NCBI RefSeq assembly: GCF_900090275.1
Contig: NZ_LT607755.1
Coordinates: forward strand, 1,736,001-1,800,000
DNA: 64,000 nucleotides
Direction: 5' to 3'
Source of the DNA: Micromonospora zamorensis
Lineage (GTDB): Bacteria; Actinomycetota; Actinomycetes; Mycobacteriales; Micromonosporaceae
Positions 1 through 9,674 of this stretch are shown one piece after another; positions within the stretch are counted from its first letter, which is position 1; the number at the start of each line of letters is the position of its first letter. The notes beneath the pieces were generated by a model, which worked only from the letters and a program-made list of their open reading frames with translations, did no database searches and was not told where the DNA came from. The position numbers and the translations under genes were made by a program.

Positions 1-1
1 G

Positions 2-799
2 CCGCTGCCGGACTTCCTGATCATCGGCACCAAGCGGGGTGGCACCACCTCCCTGTGGAACTACCTCATCCAGCACCCGCTGGTGCCGCGCCTCTTTCCC
101 GCGTGGAACACCAAGTCGGCGCACTACTTCGAGGAGCACTGGGCTCGCGGCGAGTCCTGGTACCGCTCGCACTTCCCGACCGAGCGGCAGCGGGACGCGC
201 TGGCCAAGCGGCACGGCGGGCCGGTCCGGGTCGGTGAGGCAGCCCCGCTGTACATGTTCCACCCCCTCGCCGCGCAGCGGGTCGCCGCGCTGATGCCGAC
301 GGTCAAGCTGATCGTCCTGCTGCGGGATCCGGTGGAGCGGGCGTACTCGCACTGGAAGGAACGCCGCACCCACGGCATCGAGCCGTTGGACTTCCCCGAT
401 GCGCTGGCCGCCGAGCCGGAGCGCACGGCGGGGGAGCGGGAGCGGCTGATCGCCGAGCCGGAGTCGTTCAGCGAGGCGTACGACTGGTACACGTACCGGG
501 CCCGGGGGCGCTACCTGGAACACCTGGAGCCGTGGTTGGAGCGCTTCGACCGGCAGCAGATCCTCTTCCTGCCCAGCGAGGACCTCTACCGCGACTCCCG
601 CGCGACCTACCGGCGCACGCTCGACTTCCTCGGGCTGCCGGCGTACGACCTGCCCAACTTCAAGGTCTACAACGACCGGCGCTCGTCGCCGTTGGAGCCG
701 GCGGTGCGCGCGGAGCTGACCGACTACTACCGGCCGTACAACGACGCGTTGCGTCAGCGGCTCGGGCTGGACCTCGACTGGTCGGACCGTCCGGCGTGA
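2..799 (+). CDS. Sulfotransferase family protein (5' end outside window)
   Basis: Transfers sulfate from PAPS to an acceptor, here probably a sugar of a surface polysaccharide (inferred from neighbours). The start lies upstream of the window; 265 residues are visible. Near the visible N-terminus IIGTKRGGTTSLW is the 5'-phosphosulfate loop, and LLRDPVERAYSHW at about nt 317-355 is the 3'-phosphate binding motif. These are the two hallmarks of the family. The stop overlaps the next start in a GTGA quartet, so the two genes are probably translationally coupled. The acceptor cannot be told from sequence. Confidence 0.88.
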   Translation, partial: PLPDFLIIGTKRGGTTSLWNYLIQHPLVPRLFPAWNTKSAHYFEEHWARGESWYRSHFPTERQRDALAKRHGGPVRVGEAAPLYMFHPLAAQRVAALMPTVKLIVLLRDPVERAYSHWKERRTHGIEPLDFPDALAAEPERTAGERERLIAEPESFSEAYDWYTYRARGRYLEHLEPWLERFDRQQILFLPSEDLYRDSRATYRRTLDFLGLPAYDLPNFKVYNDRRSSPLEPAVRAELTDYYRPYNDALRQRLGLDLDWSDRPA

Positions 800-2058
800 C
801 GACGAGGGTGGGCCCGACCACGGACCCGCGCTCGCGGGTGGACGGTCTGGGCTGGGTGAGCCGCGCGGTCTTCCCGGACGACCGGGTCGGCCTGACCGTG
901 GGCGGTGCCCTGCCGGCCGGCCACCAGGCGGTGGCCCGGTACGCGGTCGTGCCCTCGGTCGCCCGGGCGAGGTTCCTGGTGCCGCTGGGCTCATCCCGGG
1001 CCGGAGCGGCGTCGCTGCTGGCGTACAACGCCCTCCGGCCACCGAAGGTGCGCGCGCTACGGGCGGTGCTGGGCGGCCTGGCACGGTTCGGTCAGGTGGG
1101 CCTCGCGCCCTTTCCGACGCTGACCGTCTCGGTGCCCGCCGGAGCGTCGGCGGCCGAACTGCTGCTGACCGAGCGGCTCGCCGCGGATCTGGGCGGCGCG
1201 CCGCTGCTGGCCGCCTGCGGGGTGCGGCCACCCGACCCGAACGCCAAGCCGACCCTGCAACTCTTCACCGCCGATGGTCGTCCGCGCGGGTACGCGAAGA
1301 TCGGTTGGAACGACGCGACCCGCGCGCTGGTCACCGCAGAGGCGGCGGCGCTGCGGGCGTTGCGCGCGGTGACCGGCGTGCCGGATCATCCGACGCCGCC
1401 GGGGCTGCTCACCGAGACGGCGTGGGCGGGTCAGGTGGTCGCGGTGATCGAGCCGTTGCCACCAGGCGTACGCGGTGTGCCGGTCGACGATCCGCCACGG
1501 ATCGCGGCGCTGCTCGCGGTCGCCCGACGCGGCGGCCCGGCGGGTACGCCCCGACCACTGGCCGGCTCCACCTTCCTGACCCGGTTGGCCGGGCTGGCCG
1601 ATCGGGCCGCCGCGGTCGAGCCGGCCGGTGCGCGGGCGGTAGCCGCGGTTTCCGCGCTGGGCCGCCGGCATGGCGACACCCGTGTCGAGTTCGGCCACTG
1701 GCATGGTGACTGGGTGCCATGGAACCTGGGCTGGCATGGCGGCCAGTTGGTCGCCTGGGACTGGGAGCACAGCGGTCCGGACGTGCCGGTCGGGTTCGAC
1801 CTGGCGCACGACGCGTTCCAACGGGCGCTGGTGCTGCGGGGGGAGTCGGCCGACGCGGCGGCATCGGCCGTCGACGGGCACCTGGGCCGGCACGGCGACC
1901 GACTCGGCCTCGACGCGGCGCAGCGTCGGCTGGTCGCGGACGCGTACCTGGTGGAGATGTGGTTGCGCACGTGGCGACTGGCCGACGCGGGCGCGGGCTG
2001 GAACGTCGCGCTGCATCCCGCACTGCTGGACGTCATAGAGAAAAGACATAGCGGCTGA
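796..2058 (+). CDS. APH/choline-kinase-like phosphotransferase
   Basis: A 420-residue protein starting at a GTG that overlaps the preceding stop by 4 bp. The first half is poorly conserved. Around nt 1695-1810 is the catalytic block of aminoglycoside phosphotransferase-like kinases: HWHGDWVPWN (catalytic Asp and Mg-binding Asn) followed by AWDWEHSG (the D-x-D/E metal site). The substrate is unknown. Coupling to a sulfotransferase and glycosyltransferases suggests a polysaccharide precursor or glycan rather than an antibiotic. The next 214 bp, 2059-2272, hold no gene or clear signal. Confidence 0.7.
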   Translation: MTTRVGPTTDPRSRVDGLGWVSRAVFPDDRVGLTVGGALPAGHQAVARYAVVPSVARARFLVPLGSSRAGAASLLAYNALRPPKVRALRAVLGGLARFGQVGLAPFPTLTVSVPAGASAAELLLTERLAADLGGAPLLAACGVRPPDPNAKPTLQLFTADGRPRGYAKIGWNDATRALVTAEAAALRALRAVTGVPDHPTPPGLLTETAWAGQVVAVIEPLPPGVRGVPVDDPPRIAALLAVARRGGPAGTPRPLAGSTFLTRLAGLADRAAAVEPAGARAVAAVSALGRRHGDTRVEFGHWHGDWVPWNLGWHGGQLVAWDWEHSGPDVPVGFDLAHDAFQRALVLRGESADAAASAVDGHLGRHGDRLGLDAAQRRLVADAYLVEMWLRTWRLADAGAGWNVALHPALLDVIEKRHSG

Positions 2059-2272
2059 TCCGGGGAATCGCGGCGTCGAGGATGCGGCGCAGAGTGACGA
2101 CAAACTCGCAGGTGGTGATGACGGTCGATGGGTCCTCGGGCGATCGGTGCGCCGGACAGCCCGATGTGGAGATCGACATCTCGTCCGGTCGCGCTATTCA
2201 AGGACCGGGGAACGTGTGATCTGCTTCTGCGTGGCGTGAACTGAAATTCCAAGCGAACTTGTGGGGAGTCGC

Positions 2273-2752
2273 GTGGACACGAAGAACGATGACGGTACGG
2301 CGCCGGTGCTGCTGCTGGTCGGATCCAGCGGCGGACACCTGGCCCAACTACTCGCCCTGCGGCCCTGGTACGAACAGTGGCAGCGCTGCTGGGTCACCTT
2401 TGACACCCCGGAGGCGCTGTCCCTGCTCAACGGTGAGGATCTGGTGCCCGCGCACCACCCGACCACCCGCAACGTGCCGAACCTGCTGCGCAACGCGCTG
2501 CTGGCCTGGCGGGTCCTGCGGGCCCGGCGGGTCGCCGCGGTGGTCACCACCGGTGCCGGCGTGGCGGTGCCGTTCGTGGTGCTGGCCCGGCTGCGGCGCA
2601 TCCCGACCGTCTACATCGAGGTGTACGACCGGATCGACACCCCGACGCTGACCGCCCGGCTCTGCCGCCCGTTCCTGTCCGCGATGCTCGTGCAGTGGGA
2701 CGAGCAGCGCCGGCAGTACCCCGAGGCGACCGTCGTCGGGACGCTGCTGTGA
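2273..2752 (+). CDS. Alg14/PssD-type glycosyltransferase subunit
   Basis: A 159-residue membrane-associated partner of a two-part GT28-like glycosyltransferase. The LLVGSSGGHLAQLL motif near the N-terminus is the nucleotide-sugar transferase loop of the EpsE/PssD/Alg14 family. A hydrophobic stretch about residues 85-105 probably anchors it and recruits the catalytic partner. I chose the GTG at 2273 because GGGGAG lies 4 bp upstream; an in-frame GTG at 2261 adds four residues. The stop overlaps the GTG of the next gene by 4 bp, as expected for subunits made together. Confidence 0.8.
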   Translation: MDTKNDDGTAPVLLLVGSSGGHLAQLLALRPWYEQWQRCWVTFDTPEALSLLNGEDLVPAHHPTTRNVPNLLRNALLAWRVLRARRVAAVVTTGAGVAVPFVVLARLRRIPTVYIEVYDRIDTPTLTARLCRPFLSAMLVQWDEQRRQYPEATVVGTLL

Positions 2753-3435
2753 CCGGGGAGACGGGCACCGCCCGGCGTCCGCAGCCGCAGCCGCAGCCGC
2801 AGCCGACAGTGGAGTCGTCCCGCCTGCCGCGTCAGCGCGACAGCGCGTCGACGGCTGAACTCAAGCTGCTGGTGGCGGTCGGCACCGACAAGCACCCCTT
2901 CGACCGGCTCGTGGACTGGCTGACGCAGTGGCACGCGCAGGTCACCGCCCCAGTCGGGCTGACCGTGCAGCACGGGCACACGAACGCGCCGTCGCTGCCC
3001 GGCGCGGTGCCGTTCCTCGGCCACGACGAGCTGCAGCAGGCGATGGTCCACGCCGACCTGGTGGTCTGCCACGGCGGCCCGGCGACCATCCTGGAGGCCC
3101 GCCGGCACGGCCACCTGCCCATCGTGGTTCCCCGGGACCCGACGCGCGGTGAGCACGTCGACGACCACCAGCTCCTCTTCGCCCGCCGCCTCGGCGCGGC
3201 CGGGCTGGTGGCGCTCTGCGAGACCCGGGAGGCGCTGCACGACGCGTTGACGACCGGGCTGGCCGACCCTTCCCGGTACGCGGTGGCCGCCGACCCCGAC
3301 GCACACGAGGCGCGACGGGCGGCGGTGGCCCGGGTCGGGCGGATCGTCGACGACCTGGTTGCCGGTTCGACCCCGCGCCCATCCCGGTGGCGGGTCCGGT
3401 CCCGGCCACGTCCGGGCACGAAGGAGACCCGATGA
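2749..3435 (+). CDS. Alg13/PssE-type glycosyltransferase subunit
   Basis: A 228-residue partner of the upstream gene that should bind the UDP-sugar. It has the GT28 C-terminal half: VAVGTDKHPFDRL at the start of the domain and VCHGGPATILEARRHG in the donor-binding region. The first ~40 residues are a PQPQPQ-rich low-complexity tail unlike other family members. Start is the GTG in the GTGA overlap. Known pairs of this kind (Alg13/Alg14, PssD/PssE, EpsE/EpsF) add one sugar to a lipid-linked acceptor. The sugar here is unknown. Confidence 0.8.
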   Translation: MTGETGTARRPQPQPQPQPTVESSRLPRQRDSASTAELKLLVAVGTDKHPFDRLVDWLTQWHAQVTAPVGLTVQHGHTNAPSLPGAVPFLGHDELQQAMVHADLVVCHGGPATILEARRHGHLPIVVPRDPTRGEHVDDHQLLFARRLGAAGLVALCETREALHDALTTGLADPSRYAVAADPDAHEARRAAVARVGRIVDDLVAGSTPRPSRWRVRSRPRPGTKETR

Positions 3436-4355
3436 CCCAGCAGCCCAGCATCAGCGTCGTGGTACCCACCCGGGACCGTCCCGAACTGCTGCGGGCAGCG
3501 GTGCGCGCGATCCTGGCCCAGGAATACCCAGGCTCGATCGAGGCCGTGGTGGTGTTCGACCAGTCCGCGTCGGACGAGTCGCTGACCGAGCTGGCGACCG
3601 GCCCGGACCGCGCGGTGCGGGTGATCCACAACTCCCGTACGCCCGGGTTGGCTGGTGCGCGCAACAGCGGGACCGTCGCGTCCGGCGGTGAGCTGGTCGC
3701 GTTCTGCGACGACGACGACGAGTGGCTGCCCGGCAAGCTGGCCGCCCAGGTCGACGCGCTGGCCGCCCACCCGGAATCCGAGTTCGTCTGCTGCGGCATC
3801 CGCGTCAGCTACGACGGGCACACCGTCGACCGGGTGCTCGACAAGGACCGGATCACCCTGGACGACCTGCTGCGCGACCGGATGACGGAGCTGCACCCGT
3901 CGACCTTCCTGATCCGCGCCAGCGCGCTGCGCGACGGCTTCGGCCTGGTCGACGAGGAGATCCCGGGCAGCTACGCGGAGGACTACGAGTTCCTGCTCCG
4001 GGCCGCGCGCAGCGCGCCGCTGATCAACCTGCGTACGCCGTCGGTGCTGGTTCGCTGGCACAAACGCTCGTACTTCGCGCAGCGCTGGGACACCATCTCC
4101 GAGGCGCTGCAATGGCTGCTGCAGCGCTACCCGGAGTTCGCCAGCCAACCGGCCGGTGAGGCCCGGGTGGCCGGGCAGATCGCGTTCGCCCAGGCCGCCT
4201 CCGGCGACCGCCGGGGCGCGCTGCGCTGGGCCCGACGTACCCTGCGGAGCAATCCCCGCGAGCCGCGGGCCTACCTGGCCCTGGCCGTCGCCGGTCGGGT
4301 GGTCAGGGCCGACGCGGTGCTGCGCACCCTGCACAAGCGCGGTCGGGGGATCTGA
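3432..4355 (+). CDS. Family 2 glycosyltransferase
   Basis: A 307-residue GT-A fold glycosyltransferase with the GT2 N-terminal signature ISVVVPTRDRPELLRAAV and an acidic donor/metal motif FCDDDDEWLPG near residue 100. The C-terminal ~60 residues are helical and alanine-rich (QAASGDRRGALRWARRTL). Start is the ATG in an ATGA overlap with the preceding gene, completing a chain of overlapping genes: sulfotransferase-kinase, then Alg14/13 and this enzyme. It probably extends the same polysaccharide unit. No transmembrane segment is obvious, so it is likely cytosolic or peripheral. Confidence 0.85.
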   Translation: MTQQPSISVVVPTRDRPELLRAAVRAILAQEYPGSIEAVVVFDQSASDESLTELATGPDRAVRVIHNSRTPGLAGARNSGTVASGGELVAFCDDDDEWLPGKLAAQVDALAAHPESEFVCCGIRVSYDGHTVDRVLDKDRITLDDLLRDRMTELHPSTFLIRASALRDGFGLVDEEIPGSYAEDYEFLLRAARSAPLINLRTPSVLVRWHKRSYFAQRWDTISEALQWLLQRYPEFASQPAGEARVAGQIAFAQAASGDRRGALRWARRTLRSNPREPRAYLALAVAGRVVRADAVLRTLHKRGRGI

Positions 4356-4491
4356 ACCGGTGCACGACGGAGCTGATCGATCCACTCCTGCCGCCTCGAA
4401 GCTGAGTATCCCTCGGTCCATTGCAAGTCGAATTGACCCAAGGGCATCCAGGCTGAGAAGAATTCAAAGGGGCTGCAGCGCTGGCGAAACA

Positions 4492-4953
4492 GTGACGTCC
4501 AGTGGGGAGTTGCGAACTAGGGAACTGCGTTCACCCGAGCAGCCGTACAAGGTCGGGCTCCTGCTCGTTCTCGCCGTTGCCTCTGCCGCGTCGGTGGTGA
4601 CCGCTGAGGGCGCACCGGATAAGGCGCTGGGTGTCGGGGCCGGCATCGTTCTCGTACTGCTGGCGTGGCGGGCGGCCGTCGTCAGGGTTTCCATCACCGA
4701 CTCCTCGGTCACCGATGTCCGGCTCTTCGTGCGGCGCACGTACGAGCGAACGGAGGTGGCCGAGGTGCATCTCGGCCGGCCTGGTGGCTTCCTCGAAGGT
4801 CACTGTCTGGTCCTGACGCTCCGGGACGGACGGGAGGCGCCGCTGACCGCGTCCCGCGTGTACTCGTGGTTTCCCATCGCGGTGCACGTGATTCGGCTGC
4901 GAGAACTGCTGGCCGACGTACGGCGTTGGCAGGAACAGGCGGGGTCCCGGTGA
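4492..4953 (+). CDS. Small membrane protein, PH-like (hypothetical)
   Basis: A 153-residue protein with two hydrophobic segments near residues 20-60, then a beta-rich domain of about 90 residues ([25 protein letters not shown]) resembling bacterial PH-type domains. The GTG at 4492 is the best start, but its ribosome site is weak and the boundary is uncertain. The upstream gap 4356-4491 is visibly richer in A and T than its surroundings and holds nothing recognised. Function unknown; it sits between the polysaccharide genes and aroC without clear operon linkage. Confidence 0.6.
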   Translation: MTSSGELRTRELRSPEQPYKVGLLLVLAVASAASVVTAEGAPDKALGVGAGIVLVLLAWRAAVVRVSITDSSVTDVRLFVRRTYERTEVAEVHLGRPGGFLEGHCLVLTLRDGREAPLTASRVYSWFPIAVHVIRLRELLADVRRWQEQAGSR

Positions 4954-5038
4954 CCGCCCTGCGGACGTCCGCGTCCGCAGGGCGGGACGCGCCGGGCGGC
5001 ACGGCGGGGCGGCCACCGGCCGTGACAGACTGACCGAC

Positions 5039-6217
5039 GTGTTGCGCTGGCTGACTGCAGGTGAATCGCACGGTCCCGCCCTCGTCGCGATGATGGAGGG
5101 GGTGCCGGCCGGCATCGAGGTGACCACCACCGTGATCGCCGACGAGCTGGCCCGCCGGCGGCTGGGCTACGGCCGTGGCGCCCGGATGTCGTTCGAACGC
5201 GACGAGGTCGAGCTGCTCGGCGGCCTGCGGCACGGCGTCACCCTGGGCAGCCCGGTGGCCATCCGGGTCGGCAACTCCGAGTGGCCGAAGTGGCAGACCG
5301 TGATGGCCGCCGACCCGGTCGACCCCGACGAGCTGGCCCGGCAGGCCCGCAACGCCCCGCTGACCCGCCCCCGGCCGGGCCACGCCGACCTGGCCGGCAT
5401 GCAGAAGTACGGCCACACCGACGCCCGGCCGATCCTGGAACGCGCCAGCGCCCGGGAGACCGCCGCCCGGGTCGCCGTCGGCGCGGTCGCCAAGGCGCTG
5501 ATCCGTCAGGCGCTCGGCATCGAGATCGTCTCGCACGTCGTCGAGCTGGGCCCGGTGGCCGCGAAGCCCGGTCTGCGCCCCACCCCGTCCGACGCCGCCC
5601 GCATCGACGCCGACCCGCTGCGCTGCCTCGACGCGGAGGCCAGCGCCCTGATGGTCGCCGAGGTCGACGCCGCGAAGAAGGCCGCCGACACCCTCGGTGG
5701 CGTGGTCGAGGTCCTGGCGTACGGGGTGCCGCCGGGGCTGGGCAGCCACGTGCAGTGGGACCGCAAGCTCGACGCCCGACTGGCCACCGCGCTGATGTCC
5801 ATCCAGGCGATCAAGGGCGTGGAGATCGGTGACGGCTGGCAGCAGGCCCGATCCCGTGGCTCGCAGGCGCACGACGAGATCATTCCGTCGGCCACCGGCG
5901 TCCGCCGGGTCACCGACCGCGCCGGCGGGCTGGAGGGCGGCATCACCACCGGTGAGCCGCTGCGGGTCCGCGCCGCGATGAAGCCGATCTCGTCGCTCAA
6001 CCGGGCGCTGGCCACCGTGGACGTCACGACCGGCGAGCCGGCCACCGCGATCAACCAGCGGTCCGACGTGTGCGCGGTGCCCGCCGCGGCGGTCGTCGCC
6101 GAGGCGATGGTGGCGCTGGTGCTCGCCGAGGCGGCCACCGAGAAGTTCGGTGGGGACTCGATCGCCGAGATGCGCCGCAACCTGGCCGGATACCTCGACG
6201 CACTGGTCATCCGCTGA
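5039..6217 (+). CDS. aroC: Chorismate synthase
   Basis: Converts EPSP to chorismate, the last step of the shikimate pathway, using reduced FMN. It has 392 residues, full length for the family. It starts [14 protein letters not shown], the first family signature with the catalytic His, and carries [14 protein letters not shown] and the C-terminal [17 protein letters not shown] motif. GTG start at 5039 with no ribosome site visible; a CAGACT box 7 nt upstream would fit a leaderless mRNA. The stop overlaps the aroK ATG by one base (TGATG), so the two are co-translated. Confidence 0.98.
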   Translation: MLRWLTAGESHGPALVAMMEGVPAGIEVTTTVIADELARRRLGYGRGARMSFERDEVELLGGLRHGVTLGSPVAIRVGNSEWPKWQTVMAADPVDPDELARQARNAPLTRPRPGHADLAGMQKYGHTDARPILERASARETAARVAVGAVAKALIRQALGIEIVSHVVELGPVAAKPGLRPTPSDAARIDADPLRCLDAEASALMVAEVDAAKKAADTLGGVVEVLAYGVPPGLGSHVQWDRKLDARLATALMSIQAIKGVEIGDGWQQARSRGSQAHDEIIPSATGVRRVTDRAGGLEGGITTGEPLRVRAAMKPISSLNRALATVDVTTGEPATAINQRSDVCAVPAAAVVAEAMVALVLAEAATEKFGGDSIAEMRRNLAGYLDALVIR

Positions 6218-6720
6218 TGGCCCCGCTCGTCGTGCTGGTCGGCGCGCCCGGCTGCGGCAAGACCACCGTCGGGCGGGCGCTCGCCGACGCCCTCAGGGTG
6301 GAGTTCCGCGACACCGACACCGACATCGAGCAGATGGCCGGTAAGCCGATCCCGGAGATCTTCATCGACGAGGGTGAGGCGCACTTCCGTACCCTCGAGC
6401 GGGCCGCGGTGGCCGCGGCGCTGGCTGCCGGCACGGGCGTGCTCGCCCTCGGCGGCGGCGCGGTGCTGGCCGAGGAGACCCGGGCCGCCCTGGTGGGGCA
6501 CCGGGTGGTGCACCTCTCGGTCGAGTTGCCTGACGCGGTGAAGCGGGTCGGGCTCGGCACCGGCCGGCCGCTGTTGGCGCTCAACCCGCGGGCCACCCTC
6601 AAGCACCTGATGGACCAGCGCCGGCCGCTCTACGCCGAGGTCGCCACCGCGACGGTGACCACCGACGGGCGGCCCCCGGCGGCGATCGTCGACGAGATCA
6701 CCGCCCTGCTGCCCCGCTGA
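6217..6720 (+). CDS. aroK: Shikimate kinase
   Basis: Phosphorylates shikimate with ATP. 167 residues. The P-loop [14 protein letters not shown] is at residues 9-22, the shikimate-binding DTDTDIE follows, then the GGGAV loop ([14 protein letters not shown]) and the lid RRPLYAEVA. Start is the ATG in TGATG after aroC; internal and upstream alternatives are not needed. In related actinobacteria aroK is usually followed directly by aroB; here a divergent hydrolase/regulator pair intervenes and a strong hairpin follows the stop. Confidence 0.97.
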   Translation: MAPLVVLVGAPGCGKTTVGRALADALRVEFRDTDTDIEQMAGKPIPEIFIDEGEAHFRTLERAAVAAALAAGTGVLALGGGAVLAEETRAALVGHRVVHLSVELPDAVKRVGLGTGRPLLALNPRATLKHLMDQRRPLYAEVATATVTTDGRPPAAIVDEITALLPR

Positions 6721-6756
6721 CGTCGGCCCGGCCGGTGAGCTACCGGCCGGGCGACG
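6721..6756. terminator. Bidirectional hairpin between aroK and hydrolase gene
   Basis: A near-perfect inverted repeat: CGTCGGCCCGGCCGGT pairs with ACCGGCCGGGCGACG with one bulged G and a 5-nt loop. It starts right after the aroK stop and precedes the convergent hydrolase stop. There is no U-run, as is common in this phylum. Confidence 0.6.
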
Positions 6757-6777
6757 GCGCCCTTCCCGAGGCAGCGC

Positions 6778-7506
6778 TCAGCCTCGGGCCGCGGCGTCGA
6801 GCACGTCGGCCAGGGCCTTCGGCTCGCTGAGCATCGGCCAGTGGCAGGTGGGCAGTGCGAACAGCTGACCACCGGCCAACCCGGTGAAGTACGGGTGGCC
6901 CTCGCTGATCATCTGCTCCACCACCGCCAGCGGAAAGGTGCAGGCGACCAGCGCGGTCGGCACCGGACGCCCGCCGGTGCGCCGCACCGGGTCGGTGGCG
7001 GCCCGCAGCGGCTGCGGGGTGGCCCGGGCGCGGAGCAGGGCCAGCGTCGGCTCGTCCAGGCCGGCCAGGTTGGTCGGGTCGGCGGCCGGATCCCAGGCCG
7101 GCGGCGGCAGCAGGTGCCCGTCGCCGATCGCGGTCCGCAGGTGCTGCTGCTCGTCCGGGGGCACTGTGTCGAACTGCGCGGTGCCGTCGGGCAGCGGACC
7201 ACTCTCCACGTAGACCACCCGGGCGATGCGGTCCGGGATGCGGTCCGCCGCCTGGGCGACCGGCATGCCGCCGCCGGAGTGCCCGACCAGCAGCACGTCG
7301 CGCAGGTCCTCGACCTCGATCAGCCGGACGATGTCGCGGGTGTGGGTCTCCAGGCTCACCTCCGGCCCGGCCAGGTGGTCGCGCTCGGCCAGCCCGGTCA
7401 GCGTCATCGGGTGCACGTCGTGACCCTGCGCGCGCAGGGTCGCGGTCACCTCCCGCCACGCCCAGGCGCCCAACCAGAAGCCCGGCACCAGTACGAACGT
7501 CGCCAT
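6778..7506 (-). CDS. Alpha/beta hydrolase
   Basis: A 242-residue alpha/beta-hydrolase of the small esterase type. It starts MATFVLVPGFWLGAWAW, giving the oxyanion-hole region, and has the nucleophile elbow GHSGGG with Ser77 and a C-terminal CHWPMLSEP that supplies the likely catalytic His. No signal peptide, so cytosolic. An AGGAG lies just upstream of the ATG. It is divergent from a WYL regulator 79 bp away, which probably controls it (inferred). Substrate unknown. Found between aroK and aroB, two genes normally adjacent. Confidence 0.85.
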   Translation of the reverse strand: MATFVLVPGFWLGAWAWREVTATLRAQGHDVHPMTLTGLAERDHLAGPEVSLETHTRDIVRLIEVEDLRDVLLVGHSGGGMPVAQAADRIPDRIARVVYVESGPLPDGTAQFDTVPPDEQQHLRTAIGDGHLLPPPAWDPAADPTNLAGLDEPTLALLRARATPQPLRAATDPVRRTGGRPVPTALVACTFPLAVVEQMISEGHPYFTGLAGGQLFALPTCHWPMLSEPKALADVLDAAARG

Positions 7507-7585
7507 CTGTCGCTCCTTCTCTCGGTTACCGACAGACCGTACGATCGAATCCGGACAGGATCCGCCCGGTTTGAAGGAGTGGCCC

Positions 7586-8584
7586 GTGTCACATCCCGCC
7601 GGTCGGGTGCTGGCTCTGCTGGAGTTGCTCCAGGCCCGGCACCGCGCGACCGCCGCCGAGTTGGCCGCGCGGCTCGGCGTCGACGAGCGGACCGTGCGCC
7701 GGTACGCGGCCACCCTGGTCGAGTTGGGCATCCCGGTCACCGCCGACCGGGGCCGCCACGGCGGCTTCCGGCTGCACCCGGGCTACAAGCTGCCACCGCT
7801 GATGCTCACCGACGACGAGGCGGTGGCGGTGCTGCTCGGCCTGGTCGTCGCCGAGCGGGTCGGGCTGGCCACCGAGCAGCCCGCCACGGCCACGGCACTC
7901 GCGAAGATCCGCCGGGTGCTGCCGGCGGCGCTCGCCGACCGACTCGCGGCCGTGCAGGAGCACCTCGGCTTCACCCTGCGACGCCCCGAGCCGGAGCTGC
8001 GGCCGACGTCGGGCACCCTGCTCGCCCTGGCCTCGGCCGCCCGGCACCGGCAGCGGGTGGCACTGGACTACCGCTCCTGGCGCGGTGAGCAGTCGCACCG
8101 GGAGCTCGACCCGTACGGTCTGGTCTTCCACTCCGGCCGGTGGTACGTCACCGGCCACGACCACCGGCGTGGCGAGGTCCGCACGTTCCGGTTGGACCGC
8201 ATCGGCACCGTGACGCCGGGCGGGGCGACGTTCACCGTCCCGGAGGGCTTCGACCCGGTTGCCCGGGTGACCCGGTCACTGGCCGGTGTGCCATACACAC
8301 ACGAGGTCGAGGTGCTGCTGGAGACCGACCTGGTCACCGCCCGTCGCCGCATCCCGCCCAGCGTGGCCGAGCTGACCGCCGCCACCGACGGGGTGCTGCT
8401 GCGGGCCCGGGCGGAGAGCCTGCCGGGTATGGCCGCGCTGCTCGCCGGCCTGGGCTGCCCGTTCACGGTGCGACACCCGGACGCGCTGCGCGCCGAGGTG
8501 GCCGAGCACGCCCGACTGCTCGCCGACTGGGCGACCCGGCCAGCAGGTGGGCAGCCGCCCGCACCACGTCGTCCGCTCGACTAG
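7586..8584 (+). CDS. HTH/WYL-domain transcriptional regulator (YafY type)
   Basis: A 332-residue regulator. Residues 1-60 form a DeoR-type winged helix ([33 protein letters not shown]), and the C-terminal half is a WYL ligand domain with [23 protein letters not shown] 7586 is chosen because AAGGAG sits 6 bp upstream. The family senses small ligands or nucleic acids and often controls its divergent neighbour, here the hydrolase. The stop codon TAG at 8582-8584 is also part of the likely -10 box for aroB. Confidence 0.88.
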   Translation: MSHPAGRVLALLELLQARHRATAAELAARLGVDERTVRRYAATLVELGIPVTADRGRHGGFRLHPGYKLPPLMLTDDEAVAVLLGLVVAERVGLATEQPATATALAKIRRVLPAALADRLAAVQEHLGFTLRRPEPELRPTSGTLLALASAARHRQRVALDYRSWRGEQSHRELDPYGLVFHSGRWYVTGHDHRRGEVRTFRLDRIGTVTPGGATFTVPEGFDPVARVTRSLAGVPYTHEVEVLLETDLVTARRRIPPSVAELTAATDGVLLRARAESLPGMAALLAGLGCPFTVRHPDALRAEVAEHARLLADWATRPAGGQPPAPRRPLD

Positions 8585-8587
8585 GCT
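8582..8587 (+). promoter_or_regulatory. Likely -10 box of a leaderless aroB transcript
   Basis: TAGGCT matches the TANNNT -10 pattern and lies exactly 7 nt before the aroB ATG, the spacing expected of a leaderless mRNA. There is no ribosome binding site in the 10-bp gap. No -35 match was found. Confidence 0.4.
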
Positions 8588-8594
8588 GCCGGCG

Positions 8595-9674
8595 ATGGAC
8601 GAGGTGACCCGGATTCCGGTCGGCGGCGAGCGGCCGTACGACGTGTTGGTGGGGCGTGACCTGCTGGGCGCGCTGCCCGGCCTGCTGCCCGGCGCGAGCC
8701 GTGCGGCGGTGCTGCACGCGCCCCCGCTCAAGGCCCTGGCGGACGCGCTCGGCGAGCGGCTGCGCGCCGCCGGCATCGAGCCGCTGCCGATCGAGGTGCC
8801 CGACGCCGAGTCGGGCAAGCAGATCGACGTGGCCGCCTCCTGCTGGGACCGGCTCGGGGCCGCCGGCTTCACCCGTACCGACGCTGTCGTCGGGGTGGGC
8901 GGTGGCGCGGTGACCGATCTGGCCGGGTTCGTCGCGGCCTGCTGGTTGCGCGGGGTGCGCTGGGTTCCGGTGGCGACCTCGCTGCTGGGCATGGTCGACG
9001 CCGCCGTCGGCGGCAAGACGGGCATCAACACGGCCGCCGGCAAGAACCTGGTGGGCGCGTTCCACCCGCCGGTCGGTGTGCTGGCCGACCTGGCCACCCT
9101 GGACAGTCTGCCCGCTGTCGACCTGGCGGCCGGGCTCGCCGAGGTGGTCAAGTGCGGGTTCATCGCCGACCCGGCGATCCTGGACCTCGTCGAGCGCGAC
9201 CCGGAGGCGGCCACCGACGCACGCGGCCCGGTGACGCGGGAGCTGATCGAGCGGGCGATCCGGGTCAAGGCCGACGTGGTCGCCGGTGACCTGCGCGAGT
9301 CGGGCGTGCGGGAGGTGCTCAACTACGGTCACACCCTCGCCCACGCGATCGAGCAGAACGAGGGCTATCGCTGGCGGCACGGTCACGCCGTCGCCGTCGG
9401 TCTGGTGTACGCCGCCGCGCTGGCCCGGCTCGCCGGCCGGCTCGACGCCCCGACCGCCGACCGGCACCGGGTCACCCTGACCGCGCTCGATCTGCCGGTG
9501 AGCTACCCGGCCGACGCCTGGCCGCAGCTGCTGGCCGCGATGAGGGTGGACAAGAAGGCCCGGGGCAGTCGGTTGCGCTTCGTGGTGCTGGACGGGCTGG
9601 CCCGCCCGGCGATGCTGGAGGGCCCGGACGACGCGCTGCTGGAGGCCGCCTACCGGGAGGTGGCAACGCCGTGA
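8595..9674 (+). CDS. aroB: 3-Dehydroquinate synthase
   Basis: Second step of the shikimate pathway: closes DAHP to 3-dehydroquinate with NAD and a divalent metal. 359 residues. Motifs: [18 protein letters not shown] (NAD binding), [13 protein letters not shown], and the metal-binding region [11 protein letters not shown] plus [11 protein letters not shown]. The ATG at 8595 is preferred because conserved sequence begins at once and a TAGGCT box lies 7 nt upstream. The stop overlaps the aroQ GTG by 4 bp. Confidence 0.97.
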   Translation: MDEVTRIPVGGERPYDVLVGRDLLGALPGLLPGASRAAVLHAPPLKALADALGERLRAAGIEPLPIEVPDAESGKQIDVAASCWDRLGAAGFTRTDAVVGVGGGAVTDLAGFVAACWLRGVRWVPVATSLLGMVDAAVGGKTGINTAAGKNLVGAFHPPVGVLADLATLDSLPAVDLAAGLAEVVKCGFIADPAILDLVERDPEAATDARGPVTRELIERAIRVKADVVAGDLRESGVREVLNYGHTLAHAIEQNEGYRWRHGHAVAVGLVYAAALARLAGRLDAPTADRHRVTLTALDLPVSYPADAWPQLLAAMRVDKKARGSRLRFVVLDGLARPAMLEGPDDALLEAAYREVATP

